DNA from: CAYMLQ01 sp964390795
Lineage (GTDB): Bacteria; Verrucomicrobiota; Kiritimatiellia; RFP12; UBA1067
Reading direction: 5' to 3'
Length of the DNA: 20,016 nucleotides
Assembly (NCBI GenBank): GCA_964390795.1
Contig: CAYMLQ010000067.1
Coordinates: 1 to 20,016 of the forward strand
Part shown: positions 13,601-20,016 of the stretch, in pieces
How the letters are laid out: the number at the start of each line of letters is the position of its first letter
Numbering within the stretch: the stretch's first letter is position 1
Notes under the pieces: generated by a model
Database searches by the model: none
What the model saw: the letters and a program-made list of their open reading frames with translations, nothing else
What the model was told of the DNA's origin: nothing
Made by a program: the position numbers and the translations under genes

Positions 13601-15789
13601 CGCGCGGCGCGGAGGTGACGGTGCTGGCGGTGGACGAGGGGGTCTGCCTGCTGACCGACTTCGAGACCCCTGACCCGTATGGCTTCTTCACGGAGGCGCG
13701 CTGGGGCGGCCTCACCTTCCACGATGTGTATCGGAGCCTGATGCCGATCACGAGCGAGCGGCTATTCGGTTCCGCCTCGCACATCGGCGGCGACGGCGGG
13801 GACGAGATGCTCAAGCGGCTCAACCCGGTGGCGGCGCGGCGCTTCAAGCCGCTGGCGTTGTGGCAGGCCAGGTTGAAGGCGGACGAGGCGGGCGTCGTAA
13901 CCGTGCCGTTCGAGCTGCCCGAGTTCGCGGGCGAGCTGAGGCTGATGGCGGTGGCGTGGGACGCGCAGGCGGTGGGCTCGGCAGCGGTGCCGGTGAAGGT
14001 CAAGCGCGAGCTGGTGGTGCTGCCCGACCTGCCGCGCTTCCTCGCGCCGGGCGATCAGGCGGACATGCAGGTGGCGCTGCACAACGAGAGCGGCGGAGAC
14101 TGCGCGGCTCGCGTGTCGGCGAGGGCCGAAGGTCCGCTGACGTGCGACACGGCAGTCCGAGAGGTAGTGCTGAAGGCCGGCGAGTCGCTCACGCTGCAAC
14201 TGGCGCTGACCGCGCTTGGCCAGGCGGGAACGGCGCGGATCTTCGTGCGGGTCGAGGGCGCGGGCGAGGTCTACGACGAGCCGGTAGAGCTGGCGGTTCG
14301 CCCCGCCTCAGCGCGGCGCGTGACCTCCGAATACGTCGTGGTGCAGCCGGGTGAAGAGCGGACGTTCGAGCCGCCGCGGGAGGTGCTGGCGGAGAGCTTC
14401 AGCCAGACCTTCTTCTGCTCGGCGCAGCCTTCGGTCAACCTGCTCGGCGCGCTGGACTATGTGGCGAGCTACCCTCACGGCTGCCTGGAGCAGGCGGTCT
14501 CGTCCGTACTGCCGCTGCTGACGCTCGGCGAGCTGGCGGGGCGGCTGCCGTCGAAAGGGAGCACGCTCGCGCAGGAGGCTCCGGGCCGGATCAGCGCAGC
14601 GCTGCTGCGGGTTCTCTCCATGCAGCGCTGGAACGGTTTCGCACTGTGGCCAGACGTCTTTGAATGCAGTCCGCAGGCCACCGTGTACGCTGCCTTCTTC
14701 CTGGTGCAGGCGTCTCAGGCCGGTTATGCGATGCCCAAGGAGACGCTCCCGGAGGTTCTCAGGATGCTGCGGAACCGGCTGCCTGACGGTGACGAGGCGT
14801 CGCGCGCATACGTCTGCCACGTGCTGGCCTTGGCGGGCCAGCACGACCACGGGTGGATGCTGCGGCTGTACGAGCAGGCCGATTCGCTGCGGCCGGAAGA
14901 GCGCTTCCACCTGGCCCGCGCGCTGATCCTGTCGGGAGAGGTGGAGAAGGGTCGCGAGCTGCTGACGCTGGCGCGGTCGGTGAAGGGCCTGCGCGAGGCG
15001 GCCTTCGCCCTGCTGGCCTGGCTTGAGATCGATCCGGCGAACCCCTTTGTGGCGGCGTGCTGTCAGGAGATCGACCAGGCGCGTCGCCGCGAGGGACACT
15101 GGGGCAGCACGCAGGACAACGCGCTGGCGTTGCTGGCGCTGGGCACGTATGCGCGGCAGACGCCGGAGCGGCCGCAGACCTTTGCTCCGGTGCTGCGGTG
15201 GGCGGGTCAGTCACGCGACGTGGCTGCCACCAACGCCTTTACGTGGGCTCCGGGCGCGGAGGCTGACCGCGGCGCGGTGCGTCTGCGCAATGGCGGGCCG
15301 GGGCCGATGCATGTCATGCGGCGCGTGTCGCGCGTGCCGCTCGCTGCGAGCGAGGAGATGACCGACTCCGGACTGAAGGTGCGGCGTACGTGGCTGGATG
15401 CGGGCGGCATGACGGTCGACCCGGCAGAGCTGCGGCGCGGGGATCTGGTGATCGTGCGGCTGGTACTCGACCCGCTGGGCCGGACGTGCAAGGACGTGGT
15501 TGTGGAGGAGCTGCTCCCGGCGGGGCTGGAGGTCGAGAGCGCGCGGATGGATACGGACGAGTCGCGTCCATGGATCAGGAAAGACGAGTCCGCGTGGGTC
15601 TTGCACCGCGAGGTGCGGGACGACCGGCTGCTGCTCTTCAGCAAGGCCTTCTCCACCATCCAGTGTTTTCACTACGCGGCGCGCGTCGTGAGTTCCGGCG
15701 AGTTCGTGGTGCCGGCGGTTTCGGCGTCCGCGATGTATGAACCCGACTTCTTCAGCCGTCACGGCGCCGGCCGAATCACGGTCCAGTGA
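10684..15789 (+). CDS. Bacterial alpha-2-macroglobulin-family lipoprotein with thioester motif
   Basis: A 1701-aa envelope protein of the YfhM/A2M family, proposed to trap invading proteases in the periplasm by covalent thioester capture. The N-terminus MTSLRSDRAFWFAAAFLCLNAC is signal-like, with a possible lipobox LNAC and lipidated Cys22 (Asn at -2 is atypical). MG domains follow: an MG2-type domain begins near residue 488 (DRDLYRHGESVFVQALL). VLAVDEGVCLLTDFETPDPY near 983 is the MG/bait-like segment. An A2M domain follows (LWQARLKADEAGVVTVPFEL; FLAPGDQADMQVALHNESGG). The thioester motif YPHGCLEQAVSSVLPLL has Cys1267 and Gln1270 intact, followed by an alpha-helical terpenoid-cyclase-like domain and a C-terminal MG domain. 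ATG 10684 has GGGAGG 8 nt upstream; an ATG at 10603 lies in the pyrimidine tract and is rejected. The usual pbpC partner is absent. Confidence 0.93.
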   Translation: MTSLRSDRAFWFAAAFLCLNACGWWWVKQRPPETVRPGTALVPPDPVAEAAPVLKPLAVVGVEQVALSPERLLTLAFTFTGPVEWTTFAERLKLTADGQPVAWHFVGKNRARVCQVQTKTAVRGDRIDARVETGVKPASRDYAPLAVTVSQPVPVAPEFQFSKLEACTPSFGQPYVVARFTQMAEAREAPTAISCEPPVQFTVTPESWGDGLRLTGPFAIGTSYTFTFKSGLRSRAGHRLEQEARRTVLVRHREPSVTIPVEGRYLAPDGELLVPVLAVNTPRVESRLARVLPQNLVQYALREGGHTSGWWRDEPAALAQELTTRAAVRTNTVSAARDQEQRLLLRLGDYGQEPVRGVYVLEVSAPEVEPSSRLVCVTDLGLSARGDGESVAVWVTSLRTGRPEPGARVELYGRNNLLWAQGVSDAQGLVRLKRRADEGEPFLVLAQTADGRDLSMLQLADSSAVEQRCEAARGYPAPGVCEAFLLSDRDLYRHGESVFVQALLRQRDGKPPAPFPVELRVVKPDGRTFKASPLMPDALGAAVTQVTLPEYLPSGTYTLELRLPGEGAVLGERRVMLEAFVPPQIRVKLKELPTSARAGDELTFQVAAEHLFGKPAAGLGVQANLIVAESAFAPKAWEGFLFGDPERSVRATCIACPSQTLTAEGTAAFHVKAAVEGLPPAQLTARVQATVTETGGRTVSARGEVTVDPYPFYIGIRPNDRQLLRAGVPHTVTLAAVNPDGTRYSGKTPLKVRLEKVAWVSGLLKTETGGYRWESEQVKATVAESTSETGPQDTAYAVTAEGAGDYVLTFTDPVSHASSSWRFAAGGDGQSDGSWSRATPERVELVFDKADYRPGDTARLQLRTPFAGQAWVSLCSDRLLENRVVTLTNNTASLEWAVTEALAPNVAVAVSVVRPAVAESIWSAHRASGEALLRVLPQERKLTVQVQPDSEVWRPKSKGTARVTVTDAAGRPARGAEVTVLAVDEGVCLLTDFETPDPYGFFTEARWGGLTFHDVYRSLMPITSERLFGSASHIGGDGGDEMLKRLNPVAARRFKPLALWQARLKADEAGVVTVPFELPEFAGELRLMAVAWDAQAVGSAAVPVKVKRELVVLPDLPRFLAPGDQADMQVALHNESGGDCAARVSARAEGPLTCDTAVREVVLKAGESLTLQLALTALGQAGTARIFVRVEGAGEVYDEPVELAVRPASARRVTSEYVVVQPGEERTFEPPREVLAESFSQTFFCSAQPSVNLLGALDYVASYPHGCLEQAVSSVLPLLTLGELAGRLPSKGSTLAQEAPGRISAALLRVLSMQRWNGFALWPDVFECSPQATVYAAFFLVQASQAGYAMPKETLPEVLRMLRNRLPDGDEASRAYVCHVLALAGQHDHGWMLRLYEQADSLRPEERFHLARALILSGEVEKGRELLTLARSVKGLREAAFALLAWLEIDPANPFVAACCQEIDQARRREGHWGSTQDNALALLALGTYARQTPERPQTFAPVLRWAGQSRDVAATNAFTWAPGAEADRGAVRLRNGGPGPMHVMRRVSRVPLAASEEMTDSGLKVRRTWLDAGGMTVDPAELRRGDLVIVRLVLDPLGRTCKDVVVEELLPAGLEVESARMDTDESRPWIRKDESAWVLHREVRDDRLLLFSKAFSTIQCFHYAARVVSSGEFVVPAVSASAMYEPDFFSRHGAGRITVQ

Positions 15790-15847
15790 TTGCCGCCCAG
15801 GCGCTCACCTCTTGACCCGCAACGGCCGCCCTTTAAACAAATCCGCC

Positions 15848-17440
15848 CTAGGGGCTTCGGATCAAGCACTTCCGTCCGTAAATCTGCTCGAACAGGTCGC
15901 CTTTTTCGGCCAGAGCAAGCTGCTCCGCGCTGATATCCACGGGCTGCACGGGGACGCACGTCAGAACCTCATCCTGCAAGTCGATGAGGATATCACCCAT
16001 GCTCTGGTCATGTACGCGGTCGAGCGCGTCGGCTACGCGCAACAGCGAGGCAAGCTTGCAGACCACCAGACGCTCGTCATGCGGCAGCGCCAGATAGTCC
16101 GGGTGTGTCAATTGAGGCACCGCCTTACGGTGATAGCGCGCCACCTGCGCGATCAGGTTGATGACGCGGGAGTTCAACCCGGGGAATTCGGTATGCTGGA
16201 TGATGTACATCGAGTGCTTGTGGTGGCCGCGCGTGTTGATGAACACGCCGATGTCGTGCAGCCACGCCGCCACCTCAAGGATCAGGCGGTGCAGCGGCGT
16301 GCAGCGGTGCTCGGCCTGCAGGAGGTCGAACAGGCGCACGGCGAGGCGTGCGACGTGGGCCGCGTGGCTCGCGTCGTGGCGGTATTTCAGGCCCGTCTCC
16401 TGCGCGATCCGCAGGATATGGCGGCTCATCCGCTTGTCCCACACCAGGCCCTCGACGGCCTCGATGACCAGCCCGTCGCAGAACGACATGCTGCCGATAG
16501 AGAGCGTGTTGAGCGAAAGGGCCTTCGCAATCCGCAGAGCGATCATCAGCGCTGGGCCGAAGGTCTCGGCATCGGGATAGGCGAGCTGTTCGTTCCGCGC
16601 CAGCTCCTCGACTGGCTGCTCGACCACGCTGGCCACCAGCTTGGCGAACGCGGACACCGGGATCTTCACAAGGCCTTCCCCGCTCCACTTCGGCAGTATG
16701 CGTGAAGCGGCAAAACGCATCTCGCGCCCCAGCAGCACAAGCTTGAGCGAGGCGGGATGGCCGATGTTCTGCGACAGGTGCAGCTCCATCTCTTTGGCCC
16801 GGCTTTCGGCAACCTCCGTCATGCGCCGGTCGGGAAGGCCCGACTCCTGCAGCTGGTGGCGGATGCGCAGGGAGCCGTTGTTGTAGGTCTGCGCGAAGCG
16901 GAGCTCGCGTTGATCGATGAAAAGCACCTCCGTGGTCAGCCCGCCGATCTCCATGACGCAGTACGCAGACGCATCGGCCTTCTTGTCCTTGGCAAGAACC
17001 GCCTGAAGGGCCAGATGGTGGTAGTAGCCGACCTCGCTGATGTCCAGCACATGCACGCGCAGATTGGTCGCCACCGAAAGCCGGTCGATGAAGGCGTCGC
17101 AGTTTTCCGCCTCGCGCACCGCCGCGGTGGCGGTGACCCTCACGGACTCCAACGGGATCGCGTACTCGTTGAGGAGGTTCAGATAACTGCGGAGGATCGA
17201 CACGCACTTCTCGATGGTCGCATTGCTGATCCGCCGCGAGGCGATCACCTCGCGGCCGATCGCCACGGACTGGACGACGCGCTCCAAAAGGGTGAACTGG
17301 CCCGCGCCCTTGCCTTCCGCAATGGTCATGCGGATAAAGGTCGAGCCGATGTCCACCACGCCAACCGGCTTGGGGCTGGGCGTCGCTGCCTTACTTTTTT
17401 TGTTTTTCACAATCCTTACACCTTGCAACTTCGGCAGCAT
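15848..17440 (-). CDS. ppx: Exopolyphosphatase / guanosine pentaphosphate phosphatase (Ppx/GppA) with HD domain
   Basis: A 530-aa cytosolic enzyme of the ASKHA superfamily, likely hydrolysing polyphosphate or pppGpp. Phosphate-loop motifs are PVGVVDIGSTFIRMTIAEGK (VDIGST at residues 29-34) and VMEIGGLTTEVLF (EIGG at 164-167), with TATAAVREAEN between them. The C-terminal half is an HD-type domain: KYRHDASHAAHVARLA, AAWLHDIGVF (His395, Asp396), GHHKHSMYIIQHTEFPGL and LLRVADALDRVHD. The start is uncertain. ATG 17440 has no good ribosome site, whereas GTG at 17410 (VKNKKSK) is preceded by AAGGTGTAAGGATT and begins just before a Lys-rich leader, so the protein may be 520 aa. It is convergent with the macroglobulin gene (58 bp apart) and only 12 bp after a truncated ORF that may supply its promoter. 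Whether Ppx or GppA activity dominates cannot be read from the sequence. Confidence 0.92.
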   Translation of the reverse strand: MLPKLQGVRIVKNKKSKAATPSPKPVGVVDIGSTFIRMTIAEGKGAGQFTLLERVVQSVAIGREVIASRRISNATIEKCVSILRSYLNLLNEYAIPLESVRVTATAAVREAENCDAFIDRLSVATNLRVHVLDISEVGYYHHLALQAVLAKDKKADASAYCVMEIGGLTTEVLFIDQRELRFAQTYNNGSLRIRHQLQESGLPDRRMTEVAESRAKEMELHLSQNIGHPASLKLVLLGREMRFAASRILPKWSGEGLVKIPVSAFAKLVASVVEQPVEELARNEQLAYPDAETFGPALMIALRIAKALSLNTLSIGSMSFCDGLVIEAVEGLVWDKRMSRHILRIAQETGLKYRHDASHAAHVARLAVRLFDLLQAEHRCTPLHRLILEVAAWLHDIGVFINTRGHHKHSMYIIQHTEFPGLNSRVINLIAQVARYHRKAVPQLTHPDYLALPHDERLVVCKLASLLRVADALDRVHDQSMGDILIDLQDEVLTCVPVQPVDISAEQLALAEKGDLFEQIYGRKCLIRSP

Positions 17441-17452
17441 ACGCGGCGCGCG

Positions 17453-17659
17453 TTAGGAATACGTGAGCGCGTTCGCACCCGTGACTGAGGCATCCCACAC
17501 CGCCACGTCCGCAGCGCCCGGCACACCGCCGCCGACCCACGAGCCGGCCTGATTGAGGGGCGTCGTGTTGTTGGCTTTGACCACGTCTGCGGCGTAAACC
17601 GCACAGGCGACCGCGCTTGCAAGTGCGCTGCCGATTAAGCTTCTGAAAGTCTTCGACAT
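17453..17659 (-). pseudogene. Truncated N-terminus of a secreted beta-strand-repeat (autotransporter-type) protein
   Basis: A 68-aa ORF with a perfect ribosome site (AAGGAG, 5 nt before the ATG) and a signal peptide (MSKTFRSLIGSALASAVACAVYA). A segment follows, VVKANNTTPLNQAGSWVGG and GVPGAADVAVWDASVTGAN, that looks like the beginning of PVC-type autotransporter-associated beta-strand-repeat proteins, where such W..GGxVPG.xDVAxWD motifs open very long proteins. The frame stops at TAA right after LTYS, and no continuation is found in other frames before the phosphatase gene 12 bp downstream. I read it as a gene remnant whose 5' end and expression signals survive. It could still be expressed as a short secreted peptide or act as a leader for the phosphatase gene. 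Confidence 0.6.
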
Positions 17660-17713
17660 GCCAACTCCTTGGGGTTTTTCTTTGTCCTGAAATCGGATTA
17701 AAGGACTGATCGG

Positions 17714-18477
17714 TCAGTCAATCCGGAAGAGCGTGCCTTGGAAGCCGACGCTTAAAGGGCTGCCACCCGCCGCAAGATACTTGATCGCGCTTTCGCTGAG
17801 CACGCTGCCCCAGATCGAGACGTCGTCCATCTGACCGATAAAGGGATACTTCGACGGGCTGGTCGCAGAGCGTATCCAAGCGCCGAGCGTAGTCGTGTCC
17901 AAGGGCTTGTCCGCGCGCCGGCCCCGTCGAAGTACCAGCCGTTCGTCAGGTGGTACCCGTAGTCCGACATGCCGAAGAACGCCGCTCCGGCGTTGAAATA
18001 GTCCGGAAACTTCGTCAGGGCCGACATCGTGTTGCCGCCGCCTCCCGAATAGCCGGTGATATAGACGATGTCCGGATTGACGAGGGCGGGGAACGCCGCC
18101 TTGACGGCTTCGACGGCATCGTAGATGTCGTAGATCTCGAGGCCGCCTGAATCGCGGATGCCGTCCGAACCGTCGCGGCCGCGCAGAGCCACGGAGATGG
18201 CGAAAAACCCGTAGGCGCGCAGACGCTGCGCGCTGGTGCGGACTTCCCCTGTCTTGCCGGTCGAGCCGGAGTAGCCGTGCATCACGACGGCGAGCGGCGC
18301 CTCCGCTTGCGCCGTGTCATAGTTAAGCTCGGCGACCAGATCCAGCGGTCCGTTGGCATCGGAGGTTAGTGTTGAAGAGTAGGTGAAGGTCACCGTGCGC
18401 GGCTCCGCAACCGCACTCAGGAAGCTTAGAAAAAGCGCCGTGCAGGCGTCTACACACCTTGTTCGATTCTGTCTCAT
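17714..18477 (-). pseudogene. Decayed exported esterase joined out of frame to a LamG-like tail
   Basis: From ATG 18477 the frame has a signal peptide (MRQNRTRCVDACTALFLSFLSAVAEP) and an alpha/beta-hydrolase N-terminal half: LAVVMHGYSGSTGKTGEVRT, FAISVALRGRDGSDGIRDSG, and the nucleophile elbow ITGYSGGGGN (G-x-S-x-G). It resembles the prolyl-oligopeptidase/acetyl-esterase group. After YHLTNGWYFDGA (about 17920) this frame turns into Arg/Ser-rich sequence ending at 17752. From the same point another frame reads DKPLDTTTLGAWIRSATSPS then QMDDVSIWGSVLSESAI.., a typical concanavalin-A/LamG C-terminus ending in a stop at 17714. The catalytic Asp and His regions of the hydrolase are missing. An internal deletion with frameshift is the simplest reading. 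A functional short esterase is unlikely. Confidence 0.72.
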
Positions 18478-18596
18478 GTCGCTCTTTCAGGTTAATTAAT
18501 AGTTTAACTTTACGTGAACCACGCGTGCAGGGCAAGCCAGAACCGCAGCCAGAAACCAGCCAGAAACGCAGGCGGGTGCAGGGCATGTGAACCGGC

Positions 18597-18618
18597 GGCG
18601 GGTTACGGGGAACCCGCC
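18597..18618. repeat. GGCGGGTT/AACCCGCC hairpin
   Basis: A perfect 8-bp stem GGCGGGTT (18597-18604)/AACCCGCC (18611-18618) with loop ACGGGG, followed by CTACCCG. I recognise this motif as a frequent dispersed extragenic sequence in Verrucomicrobiota-type genomes. It is too far from fucI to be its only terminator. Confidence 0.65.
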
Positions 18619-18897
18619 CTACCCGTGGACGACACGGTGCGCACGCGCAATGGACGCGCGAAGTCAGGCAGAGGACAGACAAAGGGACGTACAAGATTGG
18701 CGCTAAGATAAGCGCATTCGCAGCGCACTTGACGGCTCAGCACAGCATCGCCCTCCATTTTTCATGCGAAACCGTAACGATCATTGTCCAATCTACAGAC
18801 TGCAGAACGGAGTTTGTCGCGGTCTATTCTCATCGGGGAACCTGTGTTTCGGCGGGACTCATGGTGTACCGCTTCTTCTTTGTGCGGAACGGACGCG

Positions 18898-18949
18898 GTG
18901 GACACTGGGTCACTCTTGGTGGCGCATCCACCCCGTCCACCGTGTCCAC
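18898..18949 (-). repeat. Nested inverted repeat after fucI
   Basis: Outer arms GTGGACAC (18898-18905)/GTGTCCAC (18942-18949) enclose an inner hairpin GGTGG (18918-18922)/CCACC (18928-18932). On the minus strand it starts 21 nt past the fucI stop and contains repeated GTGGA words. It could slow or end fucI transcription, but no T-run follows. Confidence 0.5.
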
Positions 18950-18969
18950 TCAGCGCTTCCTTGCCTCCC

Positions 18970-20016
18970 TCACCCGTAGACCGGGCCGAAGTTCTGGCAG
19001 GCGCGGTAGTCGGCGCCGACCGGATCGTCCGCGCCGAACAGTCCCCACACGTGCGGGCGGAAGATTTGTTCTTCCGGCACGTTGGACATGGCCACCGGGA
19101 TGCGCAGCATCGCCGCCAGGGTCATCATGTCCGCGCCGATGTGGCCGTAGCTGATCGCGCCGTGGTTCGCGCTCCAGTTGTTCATCACGCTGTAGACGTC
19201 GCGGAAAGCGCCCTTGCCGGTCAGGCGCGGCACGAACCAGGTGCAGGGCCAGGTCGGGTTAGTGCGGTCCATCAGCTTCTGATTCACATCCTTGGGCAGG
19301 TCGGTGGACCAGCCTTCGGCGATCTGCAGCACCGGCCCCAGGCCCTTGACCAGGCTGATGCGCGTCATGGTCATAGGCATTCCGCCCGCAGAGAGGAAGC
19401 TGGAGGAGTAGCCGCCGCCGCGGAAGTACTCGACGTCGGCCGGCGCCCATGTCGTGGCCTTGAGGCAGGCCTCGGCCTCTTTCTGCGTGATGTCCCAGAA
19501 GGGCTTCATGGCGGGCTTGCCCTTTTCGAACTGCTTCCCGCAGGCGTCCATGCAGGCCGCGCCCGAGTTGAGCAGATGGATGAAACCGTTGGCGTTGATG
19601 CCGGTCATTTTCTTGCCGGTTACGCGCTTGACCGCCTCAGGGCTCCAGTAGGTGCGCACGTCCGCGAAGATCTGCGCGCGGTTGGTGAGCAGGTACATAA
19701 GCAGCATGCAGACGCCGTTGAGCGAGTCGTTCTCGGTCGCCACCAGGTAGGGCGCGCGGATGCCGTTCCAGTCGAAGGAGCTGCTGAGCACCGACTCCAG
19801 GTAGTCGCCGTTGGGCTTATAGTCGGTCCACTGGCGCTGGCCCTGGAAGCCCGAGGCGATCGCGTTGCGTCCGAGCGCCTCCTCGCCGTAACCCAGCTTC
19901 TCCAGCGCGGGATTGCCGACCATCAGGTCGCGCACGATGAGCGCCATCTTGACCACGTACTCCCAGTCGGCGTCCTTGGCGGCGCGGGACTTCTGCAGCG
20001 CCTTCTTGTTCAGGTC
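18970..20016 (-). CDS. fucI: L-fucose isomerase, C-terminal part (5' end outside the window)
   Basis: 348 residues of the C-terminal portion of FucI (full length about 590 aa in E. coli), the Mn-dependent ketol-isomerase converting L-fucose to L-fuculose in the cytosol. The match to the E. coli sequence as I remember it is extensive. Conserved metal and catalytic positions are present: the Glu in VATENDSLNG, the Asp in FADVRTYWSPEAV and the His in WSANHGAISYGH. Further blocks are GFQGQRQWTDYKPNGDYLES, YFRGGGYSS, RLTGKGAFRDVYSVMNNW and the terminal DYRACQNFGPVYG. The reading frame is open to the window end at 20016, so the start codon and promoter are not visible. Neither fucK, fucA nor a fucose transporter is in the window. 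It fits use of fucose-rich glycans such as mucin or fucoidan. Confidence 0.96.
   Translation of the reverse strand, partial: DLNKKALQKSRAAKDADWEYVVKMALIVRDLMVGNPALEKLGYGEEALGRNAIASGFQGQRQWTDYKPNGDYLESVLSSSFDWNGIRAPYLVATENDSLNGVCMLLMYLLTNRAQIFADVRTYWSPEAVKRVTGKKMTGINANGFIHLLNSGAACMDACGKQFEKGKPAMKPFWDITQKEAEACLKATTWAPADVEYFRGGGYSSSFLSAGGMPMTMTRISLVKGLGPVLQIAEGWSTDLPKDVNQKLMDRTNPTWPCTWFVPRLTGKGAFRDVYSVMNNWSANHGAISYGHIGADMMTLAAMLRIPVAMSNVPEEQIFRPHVWGLFGADDPVGADYRACQNFGPVYG

Larger units (their letters stand above)
18478..18969. other. Intergenic region with inverted repeats, no gene seen
   Basis: It lies downstream of fucI and upstream of the decayed esterase. It holds an AT-rich patch near 18494-18515 (TTAATTAATAGTTTAA) just before the esterase start, three drifting AGCCAGAAAC words at about 18529-18568, a GGCGGGTT hairpin (18597-18618) and a nested inverted repeat (18898-18949). 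Short reading frames show no recognisable protein features. Confidence 0.55.

Overview
The window is a GC-rich bacterial chromosome segment, probably from an anaerobic member of the PVC group; I favour Kiritimatiellota or a close Verrucomicrobiota relative. The reasons are indirect: a six-subunit Ech hydrogenase, an L-fucose isomerase, a remnant of a beta-strand-repeat (autotransporter-type) secreted protein, a bacterial alpha-2-macroglobulin, and intergenic regions full of short word-like repeats such as TTAGGAG, the GACGCCCGTGCCACGG hairpin and the GGCGGGTT..AACCCGCC hairpin. No rRNA or tRNA is present, so the phylum is an inference.

Layout. 1-2108 (+): pdxJ (vitamin B6 synthesis), then a membrane-anchored LysM/YkuD protein whose catalytic Cys position is Arg. 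2109-4543: a region visibly less GC-rich than its surroundings, with a 52-nt cloverleaf-like inverted repeat, a VapBC-type toxin-antitoxin pair and an exported HEAT-repeat protein on the minus strand. A 24-bp palindrome occurs once on each side of this gene block. 4544-4902: no gene, but a patchwork of word-like repeats.

4903-10411 (-): a compact operon echABCDEF for an energy-converting, membrane-bound group 4 [NiFe] hydrogenase. The subunits are the antiporter-like EchA, NuoH-like EchB, NuoB-like EchC, NuoC-like EchD, NuoD-like EchE with both CxxC nickel motifs, and two-cluster ferredoxin EchF. Stop/start overlaps and gaps of 3-13 bp join them. The complex would couple ferredoxin oxidation and H2 evolution to ion translocation, or run in reverse. 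EchC carries an in-frame C-terminal GNAT acetyltransferase-like domain, the most unusual feature here.

10684-15789 (+): divergent from ech, a 1701-aa alpha-2-macroglobulin lipoprotein with an intact CLEQ thioester motif but no pbpC neighbour. 15848-17440 (-): a Ppx/GppA phosphatase with an HD domain. 17453-18477 (-): two decayed genes, namely the first 68 residues of a beta-strand-repeat protein and an esterase joined out of frame to the tail of a LamG-like domain. 18478-18969: no gene, several inverted repeats. 18970-20016 (-): the C-terminal part of L-fucose isomerase, cut by the window edge.

The genes suggest a fermentative, sugar-degrading anaerobe that disposes of reductant as H2. Apart from ech, vapBC and possibly pdxJ-ldt, they do not form one pathway. 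The decayed genes and repeats point to active rearrangement around 2.1-4.9 kb and 17.4-19 kb.
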